Below are positions 37,496 through 45,704 of a stretch of 64,000 nt of DNA, piece after piece (the first letter of the stretch is position 1; each line of letters starts with the position of its first letter). The stretch covers positions 62,001-126,000 of the forward strand of contig CAIFEZ010000005.1 of assembly GCA_903789595.1 (NCBI GenBank), given 5' to 3'. The notes under the pieces are model-generated. The model was not told where the DNA came from, did no database searches, and worked only from the letters and a program-made list of their open reading frames with translations. This DNA is from an uncultured eubacterium 1-6. Its GTDB lineage: Bacteria; Bacillota; Clostridia; Lachnospirales; Lachnospiraceae. The translations under genes and the position numbers were made by a program.

Positions 37496-40400
37496 TTGAC
37501 TAAACAGAATAATAATAAATCAACAACATTACGCGGTATTTGCCGTTTGAAAATAACTGAGGTACACGATGGAAATAAATTTTGGTTGGTAGATCAATGG
37601 AAAAATATATGTGAAAATAACAACTATCACAATGAACTATTGTCAGATAAAACAATAATCAAAAAAATAAAGAATGGTACTGTGAAGACAGATTGGGCGA
37701 TAAAGAAGCATGAAATTCTTGTAAATGAATCAGAATTTTTCCGCATTGTAGAGCAGTTGAATCCTAATTGTGTTGTTGATGATGGCAGAGGATATCAATT
37801 CATCCGTGATATCGTGGAAGTTAAAGTCGGCAGAAACCATAAACTATATGATCCGTGGTTTACGGAAGAAGCAAAGGCAGCGGATGGGTTAGGAATTATT
37901 TATTTAAATGGCAGACGTTTTAAAAAAATATTTTGTAGTGCTTCACATGTACGTCAAAAGAAAGTATTTTTTGTTGCTGAAGAATTATATGACAAAGTAA
38001 TGGAAATAGCACTTGCAGGGATTGATGTTGATAATCCAGACAATATCAAACCGGCGTGCAAGTGGGGAGCATATCTCGGCATATGCTGCACTGATTCAAA
38101 GGTTGTAACAACGCCGAATATAGTTGTAATTCAAGATTATAAACAACCGATAACGGAAAAATTTGATGTTGTAAAAGGTAATGTTGTCAAAAACATAAAT
38201 AAAAAGACAAAAGATCAAATACCGTTTTTATACGAACTGAATGATGATCCACAAAATGATATTGAAAAAACAATCCCTATTCTGCCATTTGATGGAGCAG
38301 GTCTCGTTGATATTTCACTTGCCAAAACATGGGCGAATGATTTGAATCTGAAGTATATTCCATCTGCTTTTCAATTCCGTGCTATGGCAGGCATCAAGGG
38401 AAATGTTTATCCATTTAATATTATGGAGTTTGCGAAAAAATATAATGTACGAAAAATAATCGACAGATGGGGCAAAGAATGGGATTTATATGATGATAAA
38501 ATTAATTGTATTTTGACGGAGAGTCAAGTAAAATTTGCCAAAATGTTTAGCACTGCCGAAGAGTGGAAGGACGCTTTCACAAAGAAACTATATGGTTATC
38601 AGCGCACATTCAATATATCAGATGCTTGTATTCCGTATAAGAAATTAGAGCCATATTGTGTATTAAGCTATCAGCCGTTACAAACGCTTGAATTTTCCGA
38701 TGATGAAATTAAAACATTATGTCAAAAAACTGTTGATGAAGTGACAAAGGTACATACGGATATAGATGCTTTTGTTAAATGGCGTGGATTAGACAGAGAC
38801 GAGGAAGAGCAAAAACAAAGGACATATACGAATCCTGTTTTATTTGCCTTGAAATATAATCATAGTTTAGCCAATGACAGTTATGTGCATAAAGTGATGA
38901 TGGGTAATCTGCTTAAATTCCGTATGACGAATCATATTCGTATTGAGGTGCGAGGCAATTACCAAGTGTTTATACCCGATATTTTTGCATTGGCACAAGC
39001 AGCATTTAATTTACCAGTTACTGGACTACTTAATGCAGGGCAAGTATATAATCTATTTTGGCATAATCAAGGCACAACAGAATTAGATATGATACGTTTT
39101 CCACATGTGGCAAGGGAACACTATTTGGTAAAGCTTGCTAATCCAACGGACAAAAAATGGGATGAAATGAAATATTGGTATCAATATCAAAATGTGGGAT
39201 ATATAAGCAGCATACATGATTCGCTTGCTTTACGTCTCGGGGGAGCCGATTATGACGATGATCATGTTTATGGTGTTGCGGAAAAAACAATCTGTAATGC
39301 TGTTAGGCGTAATCCAGCTAATACAATCTATTTTGAGCGTGACAAAGATGGAGAAGATGAAGTTGTTAAAAAAATAAAAGCGGATGATTATGTTGCTATT
39401 GCAAAAAGCGATTCGGTTGGCATGACAAATGATATAGGACGAGTCGTTAATCCTACAAGCCAGTTATGGAGTATGATTACACCGGAAAATACAAATGAAG
39501 AAAATAACAAAATATTCGATTATGTAAAATTGATGAGCGTTTTGGATAGTTTAACAATTGATTTTGCCAAAACAGGAATTAAAGCACAAATGCCAGAAAA
39601 AATAAAACAAATATTAAAGGAATATAAAAATCCTTATTTTTTCCAATTTCGAGATAAACAAAAAACAGGAAAAGATAACCAAACGCAATTAAGGGCATTG
39701 CAAAATAATACAAAAGCTAAAGCAAACAGCAGCGATACTAATTCAACAATGAATCGAATAGCGCATTTTATGGATAGCAAAATTAGCAATCTAAAAGGTG
39801 ATTATGATGTACCTTTATTTGACTGGAAAACATTATTACAGGGTGATTACGATAAACAAGACAGTGAAGTATATCAGACAGTCAAAAAAGAGCTGAAAAA
39901 ATTACATTATGATTTTGCCAAGCAATGCAAGGAAATCAATAAAAATAGTAAAAATGCTTTTGATGATGATGGAAAAGACAATGCAAAAGCCGCTATGACA
40001 CGGTTGCGTTTGATTTTTGATGAATGTAAAGTACAATTATTACAAATACAGCCAGATGTAAATAGATTGATTAATGATATAATTATTGCTTATTACACAG
40101 AAAAAGAACTGGTGACAAAAAGTAAAGCAATCATCTGGAATTGCTTTTCAAATCAGATGATAACACGGTGCAAGGGGAAGAAGAGCAAAAATAAAATTTA
40201 CAATATTGATAATCTACAAAAACAGCATGATAAGATCGTTAAGGCACACAAAAAAGAAATGATTTACAAAAATAAGCAAATTGGAATACCATTAATTGAC
40301 GATATAAAAAATAAAGTATCTATTACCGATGCTGATAAAAAATTTATTAATAAAACGCTTAAAACACAGCGCAGTAAAAAGCTGTATTATTCATTACTAT

Positions 40401-40933
40401 ATACGTGGCTTAAATGGGAAAAAGCAAATCCAGATGCCGATAATATGGAAATAATGTATCGTTCTACTGATCAAATTAGTAAATCGCAGCTATGCAAAAT
40501 AGCTGGAGTATCAGTAAAAGCATGGCGTGATATTATCACATCTCTGCAAAACACAAAATTAGTAAAAATTCTTAAATTGGACGATAAGTCAACAAAAATA
40601 CAAATTAATTATCAGCGTAATAAAGGTAAAAAAATAGAATTACCTGAGACATGCAAAAAAATGAGAAGCTGGATCAACCATAATGTACCGACAGAAAAAC
40701 ATAGGCACGAAGAATCGGAAAATTATAATGTTAGTGATTTTAGAAAACCAAAAAAATCATGTAAGAAGCAAGTAATGTGTGTAGAAACTGGACAATTTTT
40801 TGGATCACTAAAAGAGGTCGAGCAAAAAACGGCTATAGATAAAAATGGTATTAGTGCCTGTTGTCACGGAAAACGTAAAACAGCAGGTGGTTATCATTGG
40901 GCTTTTTATGATGATATAAAAAAAGCAGAATAA
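37496..40933 (+). CDS. RdRP/QDE-1/YonO-like double-psi beta-barrel RNA polymerase with C-terminal NUMOD domain
   Basis: 1145 residues from a TTG behind AAAGGAAG. Three runs in the right order match the eukaryotic RdRP/YonO superfamily: 'LPFDGAGLVDISLAKTW' (266-272, D-G-x-G), 'IPSAFQFRAMAGIKGNVYP' (Q293, R295, K301-G302; compare P-x-A-x-Q-x-R-x-x-G-x-K-G), and 'LRLGGADYDDDHVYGV' (D585, D587, D589), which corresponds to the metal-binding D-[FY]-D-G-D loop with Gly replaced by Asp. A winged-helix-like segment follows ('ISKSQLCKIAGVSVKAWRDI'). The last ~55 residues ('VMCVETGQFFGSLKEVEQKT', 'GYHWAFYD') match a NUMOD1-type DNA-binding repeat. YonO transcribes phage late DNA, so the likely role is element-specific transcription; this is inference. 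Confidence 0.8.
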   Translation: MTKQNNNKSTTLRGICRLKITEVHDGNKFWLVDQWKNICENNNYHNELLSDKTIIKKIKNGTVKTDWAIKKHEILVNESEFFRIVEQLNPNCVVDDGRGYQFIRDIVEVKVGRNHKLYDPWFTEEAKAADGLGIIYLNGRRFKKIFCSASHVRQKKVFFVAEELYDKVMEIALAGIDVDNPDNIKPACKWGAYLGICCTDSKVVTTPNIVVIQDYKQPITEKFDVVKGNVVKNINKKTKDQIPFLYELNDDPQNDIEKTIPILPFDGAGLVDISLAKTWANDLNLKYIPSAFQFRAMAGIKGNVYPFNIMEFAKKYNVRKIIDRWGKEWDLYDDKINCILTESQVKFAKMFSTAEEWKDAFTKKLYGYQRTFNISDACIPYKKLEPYCVLSYQPLQTLEFSDDEIKTLCQKTVDEVTKVHTDIDAFVKWRGLDRDEEEQKQRTYTNPVLFALKYNHSLANDSYVHKVMMGNLLKFRMTNHIRIEVRGNYQVFIPDIFALAQAAFNLPVTGLLNAGQVYNLFWHNQGTTELDMIRFPHVAREHYLVKLANPTDKKWDEMKYWYQYQNVGYISSIHDSLALRLGGADYDDDHVYGVAEKTICNAVRRNPANTIYFERDKDGEDEVVKKIKADDYVAIAKSDSVGMTNDIGRVVNPTSQLWSMITPENTNEENNKIFDYVKLMSVLDSLTIDFAKTGIKAQMPEKIKQILKEYKNPYFFQFRDKQKTGKDNQTQLRALQNNTKAKANSSDTNSTMNRIAHFMDSKISNLKGDYDVPLFDWKTLLQGDYDKQDSEVYQTVKKELKKLHYDFAKQCKEINKNSKNAFDDDGKDNAKAAMTRLRLIFDECKVQLLQIQPDVNRLINDIIIAYYTEKELVTKSKAIIWNCFSNQMITRCKGKKSKNKIYNIDNLQKQHDKIVKAHKKEMIYKNKQIGIPLIDDIKNKVSITDADKKFINKTLKTQRSKKLYYSLLYTWLKWEKANPDADNMEIMYRSTDQISKSQLCKIAGVSVKAWRDIITSLQNTKLVKILKLDDKSTKIQINYQRNKGKKIELPETCKKMRSWINHNVPTEKHRHEESENYNVSDFRKPKKSCKKQVMCVETGQFFGSLKEVEQKTAIDKNGISACCHGKRKTAGGYHWAFYDDIKKAE

Positions 40934-40940
40934 AATAAAT

Positions 40941-40976
40941 AAAGGTCTTACAAAGAGATAATGTAAGACCTTTTTG
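40941..40976 (+). terminator. terminator after the polymerase-like gene
   Basis: AAAGGTCTTACA pairs with TGTAAGACCTTT across a 9-base loop, followed by T. Confidence 0.9.
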
Positions 40977-41124
40977 GTAAAATTGCAAAAAATATATTGC
41001 TAAAAAGTCATTTATTCATGCATTTATTTTGCATTTTTGTGTTGTTAAACGAACTAACGACTATAGATATAATATATTTTACAATTATTATTTATAAAAA
41101 ATAAATTGGAAGGTGGTGTAATTC

Positions 41125-41322
41125 ATGGATCAAAAAGAATTAAGGGGAAGATTAAATTACGCATGTGATACAATTGGCTTAAAGTCAAAAACTATTGCCA
41201 AAGTAGCAGGAGTAGAAGAATCAAGATTAAGCAGGTTTAAAAACGGTAAAACCATGTTATGCCGCCCTGAAGCTAAAAGGTTAGAAAACTATTTTGATAA
41301 TTTTTTTATGGTAGAATTATAA
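41125..41322 (+). CDS. small XRE-like HTH protein
   Basis: 65 residues: 'LNYACDTIGLKSKTIAKVAG', 'EESRLSRFKNGKTMLCRPEA' is a lone Cro-type HTH. GGAAGGTGG precedes the ATG. It lies between the polymerase-like gene and a structured non-coding stretch. Probably a phage regulator. Confidence 0.75.
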   Translation: MDQKELRGRLNYACDTIGLKSKTIAKVAGVEESRLSRFKNGKTMLCRPEAKRLENYFDNFFMVEL

Positions 41323-41339
41323 TTGAAATATTTTCGGTA

Positions 41340-41800
41340 ATAACAAGGTTAATTCCTTGTTTTACATATAAATTACTCATTGTTTTTGAAGCGTTTGCTA
41401 TTTACCGTAGCAGGTTCAAATCCTGCCGCCTCCATTAATTGTGTGTAAATAGCTGGGGTGAACTGATGGTTTCCTATATGGAGCTGGATTAAAGGCAGAC
41501 AATCACTTGCCTGCACTCTTTTGAGTGTTGCCTAAAAAATAATGTATGAGTCATACATTATATTAATCTTCTTTCAAGGCGCATTTTGAGCCGTATGGTT
41601 GAGAGTGCGCCTAGATTATAATCACATTTATTATGTGTTTATATATAAAAAAGGAATGGTGATTATTAAGAATTACAAAGTTGTTAGTTTTTTGTAATTG
41701 CATGGTAAAACATGTTGGGTAACTGTTTAAACTAATCTTCCTTACCAAACAGTTATGTAATGTAAGGGTGGTGGGACTTACATTAAATTATTTTCTTTTG
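41340..41800 (+). ncRNA. candidate large structured non-coding RNA
   Basis: About 460 bases without a credible ORF but dense in hairpins: AACAAGG/CCTTGTT (41343-41362 area), GCAGG-TTCAAAT-CCTGC (41409-41425 area, a tRNA T-arm-like stem followed by CGCCTCCA), CACTC/GAGTG inside AGGCA/TGCCT, AATGTATGA/TCATACATT, AGGCGCA/TGCGCCT, AATTACAAA/TTTGTAATT, AACTGTTT/AAACAGTT and ATGTAAG/CTTACAT. GC content rises here relative to flanks. Size, tRNA-like piece and prophage setting recall the large ornate GOLLD/ROOL classes, but I cannot assign it to either. Confidence 0.55.
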
Positions 41801-41859
41801 TCGCTCTTTGTGCTATAATGTAGAAAGTTGGTACATTATGGTATGAAGGGTGATATAGT

Positions 41860-42501
41860 GTGACGCTCGAAAAATATATGAATCATAGTAGTTGGTATCA
41901 TGCTACTACATTAGATGGATGGGAAAGTATTTGCAAATTAGGAATTAAAGTAGATTATAATAGAAATAATGAATTAGATTTTGGATATGGTTTTTATTTA
42001 GCATACGATCAGAAAAAAGCAGAAGATTATATTAACAGAATGTTGAAATATGTTATTCAACCTGATTTAGGGGTTAATATCAAAAGCAATCCCAAGAAAC
42101 AGATACCAGTCGTTATTGAATTTGATTTTATTCCATCGGAAATATTGCAACATAAGCATTATAATTACAAATTTTTACCTGCATATGATGATGAATTTGC
42201 AGAATTTGTATTTTATAATCGAATGTATAATGTTGACGGCAGTAATCAACATAAGTATGATATGATTATGGGTGTTATGAGTGATAGTAATCCACCGATA
42301 TTACTTGAAAAATATAGAAACGGAGAAATTACAAAAAATAAAGTGATTGAAGAATTACAGAAATCTACAAGTATGAAACAATTATCCTTGCATAATCAAG
42401 AAATATGTGATATTATAGTTCCTAAGAGAGCATATATAGTTGATACTAAAAAGGAGTTGAATGTAAATGACTATCACAAAAGAAGATTTATTTCTTGTTG
42501 A
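41860..42501 (+). CDS. DUF3990-like ADP-ribosyltransferase-fold protein
   Basis: 213 residues from a GTG behind GAAGGGTG, with an extended -10 (TGCTATAAT at 41811-41819). 'WYHATTLDGWESICKLGIKV' and 'LDFGYGFYLAYDQKKAEDY' match the H-[x]-T and D-F-G-x-G-F-Y-L pattern of DUF3990, a PARP/ART-like fold found in toxin-like proteins of gut bacteria. A 71-residue gene overlaps its end by 35 bases, which suggests a paired (toxin-antitoxin or modulator) unit. Substrate unknown. Confidence 0.75.
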   Translation: MTLEKYMNHSSWYHATTLDGWESICKLGIKVDYNRNNELDFGYGFYLAYDQKKAEDYINRMLKYVIQPDLGVNIKSNPKKQIPVVIEFDFIPSEILQHKHYNYKFLPAYDDEFAEFVFYNRMYNVDGSNQHKYDMIMGVMSDSNPPILLEKYRNGEITKNKVIEELQKSTSMKQLSLHNQEICDIIVPKRAYIVDTKKELNVNDYHKRRFISC

Positions 42502-42682
42502 GAAAAGATTGGCAATTGCTTTGAACAAATTGTCTAATGGTAGGTTGAATACCCAATTATCTGGTAAAATAGCTCACTCAGCAATAAATGATATTGACTT
42601 TAACAATCCAGCTCTTGCTCACAAAGGTGTTAATTGGTTTGCTTCGCAAATCATCGACGCTGTAGATTTTAGTGCAATTTAG
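42467..42682 (+). CDS. small partner of the ART-like protein
   Basis: 71 residues; ATG with AAAGGAG 10 bases upstream, within the end of the preceding gene. 'LFLVEKRLAIALNKLSNGRL', 'ALAHKGVNWFASQIIDAVDF'. Tight overlap suggests coupled expression and a partner role such as antitoxin; no family recognised. Confidence 0.65.
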   Translation: MTITKEDLFLVEKRLAIALNKLSNGRLNTQLSGKIAHSAINDIDFNNPALAHKGVNWFASQIIDAVDFSAI

Positions 42683-42704
42683 AAAATAATAGTAATAATT
42701 TATT

Positions 42705-42730
42705 AGCCGTCCCCTATCGGGCGGCTTTTT
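42705..42730 (+). terminator. terminator after the ART-like pair
   Basis: AGCCG-T-CCC pairs with GGG-CGGCT, then TTTTT. Confidence 0.8.
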
Positions 42731-42785
42731 CTATGGGTATTTTTAATTATTATAAATTAGAATTATAAAAGAAGGGAGTGACTGT

Positions 42786-42923
42786 ATGTATCATATTTAT
42801 GTTGCAAAAGTAAATGACAATTATAAATGGTATGGCTTTTTTAATACTCAAAAAGAAGCAGATAATCTTGTAAAGTATTGGAACTTTTTATATCCTGATA
42901 GGAAAATTGGAAATGTGAAATAA
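42786..42923 (+). CDS. 45-residue hypothetical protein
   Basis: ATG after GAAGGGAGTGACTGT. 'MYHIYVAKVNDNYKWYGFFN' and 'ADNLVKYWNFLYPDRKIG' look like a compact alpha/beta fold. Typical small phage ORF between regulatory genes; function unknown. Confidence 0.6.
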   Translation: MYHIYVAKVNDNYKWYGFFNTQKEADNLVKYWNFLYPDRKIGNVK

Positions 42924-42939
42924 AGAAAGGTAAATAAAC

Positions 42940-43176
42940 ATGAAAGTTTTTATAGGGATAGCAATAATTTGTGCGGCATTACTTGTTTATTATGGGATAA
43001 TATGGATTACAGATAAGATGAAATGGAATCGTGGTAAATGTAAAAAATGTAATATTTCATTCGATTGTATTGGAACATCATATTCAAATATTGATGGTTC
43101 AAGAGATTATATATGTCCGAAATGTGGAAAACGTATTAATGTTTATTCTAATTCTGTAGATCATTATTTTTTTTGA
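42940..43176 (+). CDS. membrane protein with rubredoxin-like zinc ribbon
   Basis: 78 residues: one N-terminal transmembrane helix ('IGIAIICAALLVYYGIIWI'), then CxxC ('CKKCNISF') and a second CxxC ('CPKCGKRI'). AGAAAGG lies before the ATG. Function unknown. Confidence 0.65.
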   Translation: MKVFIGIAIICAALLVYYGIIWITDKMKWNRGKCKKCNISFDCIGTSYSNIDGSRDYICPKCGKRINVYSNSVDHYFF

Positions 43177-43280
43177 ATGTAATATAAAAAACAGATATAG
43201 AGGATGGTTAATTCGCTATCTCCTATTTTTATGCTTAAATTTATTATTTATTAATTAGAATTTAAAAGGAGAAATGAAAA

Positions 43281-43481
43281 ATGACTAAAGAAGAACACGA
43301 TGTTGAATTAAGACGAAGATTTATTTTTGTCTATAACCATAATAAGATGTTGTACCTAAGGGATCAAGGATACAGATATCTGTTTAAATCGTATAACAGT
43401 AAAACACATTCTGTATTTTATGTTTTTGATAGGACACCAGAAATAAATCAAGCGTTAAGTGAATATTTAGAAAAATATTAA
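43281..43481 (+). CDS. small phage protein resembling DUF5659
   Basis: 66 residues with 'MLYLRDQGYRYLFKSYNSKT' and 'VFYVFDRTPEINQALSEYL', a pattern seen in short phage proteins of the DUF5659 type. AAAAGGAG precedes the ATG. Role unknown. Confidence 0.65.
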   Translation: MTKEEHDVELRRRFIFVYNHNKMLYLRDQGYRYLFKSYNSKTHSVFYVFDRTPEINQALSEYLEKY

Positions 43482-43499
43482 TTGAAAAGGGAGTAACGA

Positions 43500-43665
43500 A
43501 ATGTGACACCCTTAGGAGAACAGCAGATAGCCGTAGAGATGGAGTAACGGTTCGTTACGTCATAGACAATATAAGCCGTATGCAGCAGGCAAAATTTATC
43601 ACCCTCATTTGAAATGAGAGTGCATTGTAGGAAGAAGGGAGTCGTGATTCACGACATCCCGTAAA
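43500..43665 (+). ncRNA. candidate structured RNA upstream of the antirepressor
   Basis: A GC-richer island with no ORF. Hairpins: GTAACG/CGTTAC (43544-43558), CACxCTCATTT/AAATGAGxGTG (43600-43622), and GGGA-TCGTG/CACGA-TCCC (43638-43660). The phrase AGCCGTA occurs twice (43529-43536 and 43573-43580 areas). It could be an independent RNA or a 5' leader of the BRO gene. Confidence 0.45.
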
Positions 43666-43699
43666 TAGAAAAATATTAATTTAAAAAGGAGAAATGTAT

Positions 43700-44485
43700 A
43701 TGAAAAATGAAATTATGAAAACATTTGAAAATCCAGAATTTGGAGAAGTTAGAACGATAATGATAAACGATGAGCCGTGGTTTGTAGGTAAGGATGTAGC
43801 AGAATGTCTTGGTTATTCTAATCCGCAAAAAGCAATTCGTGACCATATTGATGAAGAAGACAAAACGGTGAACAAATCGTTCACCGTCAATGGAACTAAA
43901 GGAATTTTGGTTAATGAATCCGGTTTATATTCTCTGATTCTATCCAGTCATATACCAACAGCAAAGCAATTTAAACGCTGGATAACACATGATGTAATTC
44001 CTACAATTCGCAAAACAGGCGGTTACGTATCAAATGATGAGATGTTTGTAAATACATATTTGCCGTTTGCTGATGATAATACAAAAGCATTATTTAAAAA
44101 TACGCTGGAAACAGTACGGAAACAGAATAAGCTAATTGCAGAGCAAAAACCAAAAGCGGAATATTTCGATGCATTAGTTGACCGCCATTTATTGACAAAT
44201 TTCCGTGACACAGCAAAAGAATTGCATGTAAAGCAGAAGGATTTCATTAATTTTCTAATAAATAATAAATATGTATATCGTGATGGAAGAAATAAGCTAA
44301 AGCCATTTTCAGATAAAACAGATTTATTTGAAGTGAAAGAATATAAAAATGATAATGGATGGAATGGAACGCAAACCCTAATAACGCCAAAAGGTAAGGA
44401 AACATTTAGATTATTGGTTGGAAAAATAAAGGATGATTATCAATTTAGTCAAGCAAAAGATGGAAGCAGTGATACAGACGCTTGA
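43700..44485 (+). CDS. BRO-N/KilAC antirepressor
   Basis: About 261 residues from the ATG at 43700, 8 bases after AGGAG (an ATG at 43694 is too close). BRO-N domain ('TIMINDEPWFVGKDVAECLG', 'GLYSLILSSHIPTAKQFKRW') followed by a C-terminal KilAC/ANT-type domain ('LLTNFRDTAKELHVKQKDFI', 'YVYRDGRNKLKPFSD'). Such proteins counter phage repressors or bind DNA in early control. Confidence 0.9.
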   Translation: MKNEIMKTFENPEFGEVRTIMINDEPWFVGKDVAECLGYSNPQKAIRDHIDEEDKTVNKSFTVNGTKGILVNESGLYSLILSSHIPTAKQFKRWITHDVIPTIRKTGGYVSNDEMFVNTYLPFADDNTKALFKNTLETVRKQNKLIAEQKPKAEYFDALVDRHLLTNFRDTAKELHVKQKDFINFLINNKYVYRDGRNKLKPFSDKTDLFEVKEYKNDNGWNGTQTLITPKGKETFRLLVGKIKDDYQFSQAKDGSSDTDA

Positions 44486-44633
44486 ACACTATGTTAAAAA
44501 TATTAAATCTGTAAGTGATGAGGAAGCAGGAGAAATCTTAGCTTCCTTTTTTGTGCGCAGTTTAATAGATGATAAGTTCAGAAATAGAATAATTGATGAG
44601 ATTGAAAGGAAAGATGGAATATATGAAAATTGA
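44460..44633 (+). CDS. small hypothetical protein overlapping the antirepressor
   Basis: 57 residues from the ATG at 44460, inside the last codons of the antirepressor gene. Mostly helical ('SVSDEEAGEILASFFVRSLI'). Weak RBS, so coupling with the upstream gene is likely. Unknown function. Confidence 0.55.
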   Translation: MEAVIQTLEHYVKNIKSVSDEEAGEILASFFVRSLIDDKFRNRIIDEIERKDGIYEN

Positions 44634-44841
44634 ACTTAGTACTGATGATATCAAATTTATAAAAAATGCTTTTAATTATGTTGTGCTATCGCTTGATGGC
44701 AATAAAATAGATAATTCAAATTTGAATGATACTCAGAAAATTTGGTACTTAGCCAAGTGCTTTTATATTATGCAGGAACTGGATAATCCAATAAATGAAA
44801 ATAGTAAAGATGAAAAGATAGATAGCAATGGCAAGGTATAG
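44623..44841 (+). CDS. small hypothetical protein
   Basis: 72 residues from the ATG at 44623 behind GAAAGGAAAGATGGA; overlaps both neighbours. 'ELSTDDIKFIKNAFNYVVLS', 'IWYLAKCFYIMQELDNP'. Helical, unknown. Confidence 0.6.
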   Translation: MKIELSTDDIKFIKNAFNYVVLSLDGNKIDNSNLNDTQKIWYLAKCFYIMQELDNPINENSKDEKIDSNGKV

Positions 44842-45145
44842 TTTCTATCATTCAGCACGATGGCGAAAACTTAGGCAATACATAATTGATCGTGATGGTG
44901 GGATGTGTGTCTATTGCGGTGGCAGAGGTGACATAGCACACCATAAGATATGGGTTGACGATACGAATGTCAACGATCCTAATGTTGTATGGAATCCTGA
45001 TAACCTCGAATGTGTTTGTGTTGATTGTCATGCTGCCATCCATAGCCAGACGGGAGCAAGGCCAACGGCTGATGGCTATAGATTTGATGATGAAGGCAAC
45101 CTTGTTTATGTTGGAAAAAATAAAAAATCAATAGACAAGTCATAG
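44828..45145 (+). CDS. HNH endonuclease of the packaging module
   Basis: 105 residues with 'SARWRKLRQYIIDRDGGMC', CxxC ('CVYCGGRG'), 'AHHKIWV' and 'NLECVCVDCHAAIHS': an HNH nuclease with a zinc-binding pair of CxxC. HNH proteins beside terminase are needed for cos cleavage in many HK97-like phages. Small terminase begins ~190 bases downstream. Confidence 0.92.
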   Translation: MARYSFYHSARWRKLRQYIIDRDGGMCVYCGGRGDIAHHKIWVDDTNVNDPNVVWNPDNLECVCVDCHAAIHSQTGARPTADGYRFDDEGNLVYVGKNKKSIDKS

Positions 45146-45189
45146 ATAGTTATTGGTAATTAATGGTAATAATAATTAGAGTAGTCATG

Positions 45190-45275
45190 CAACTCCCCCC
45201 TTACTCACTTTAACATACTAAAGCACAGGAGAACCGGTGACAAGGTACACTTTTCCTCCCTATAGCAATTTTTAC
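45190..45275 (+). other. candidate cos/packaging region
   Basis: Between HNH and terminase, where cos sites usually lie, is a GC-richer segment with CTCCCCCC and GAGAACCGGTGAC in an AT-rich background. No direct evidence of cleavage. Confidence 0.3.
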
Positions 45276-45332
45276 AACGTGATTATCAATTTTTTGTACT
45301 AATTAACAATAAATAATAGGAGATGAAAATAA

Positions 45333-45704
45333 ATGGATAAAGATGTAAAAAATAATAAAATTAATGACGAATATGTCAAATTACGAAAAACTTTAAAAAA
45401 TGTAACGCCAGATAAAATACAAATGGCTGAGGGCTTGATTGGCAATGCTGCATTTATGAATGTAACATTGGATGAGCTTAAAGATGAAATTAATAGCCGT
45501 GGGGCTTTAACAACATATAATAAAAACCTTGTGGAAAATCCTGCTACAAAGAGCTATAACACAATGATCAATCGCTACAGTGCTGTTATGGCGCAACTTT
45601 TAAATCTGCTTCCAAAAGACGAGCAACCTATAGCAGCAAAACAGGTTGATCCTAAGGAAGAGAAATTGAAAAAGTTTATTAAAAAAGGTACTGATAAAAA
45701 GTGA
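45333..45704 (+). CDS. terS: terminase small subunit (P27 type)
   Basis: 123 residues. 'LKNVTPDKIQMAEGLIGNAA', 'LDELKDEINSRG' and 'KSYNTMINRYSAVMAQLLNL' fit the helical P27 family. It binds packaging DNA and hands it to the large subunit, whose gene overlaps it by 4 bases. Confidence 0.88.
   Translation: MDKDVKNNKINDEYVKLRKTLKNVTPDKIQMAEGLIGNAAFMNVTLDELKDEINSRGALTTYNKNLVENPATKSYNTMINRYSAVMAQLLNLLPKDEQPIAAKQVDPKEEKLKKFIKKGTDKK

Noticed and set aside
41330-41440. A complete tRNA gene at the T-arm-like sequence near 41.4 kb
   Set aside because: Only a T-arm and acceptor 3' strand are present; no matching 5' acceptor (GGAGGCG), D-arm or anticodon arm lies upstream at the right distance.
41340-41860. 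Group II intron or retron at the structured stretch
   Set aside because: GAGCCGTATG near 41588 recalls a group II intron motif, but no domain V follows and no reverse transcriptase is encoded nearby.
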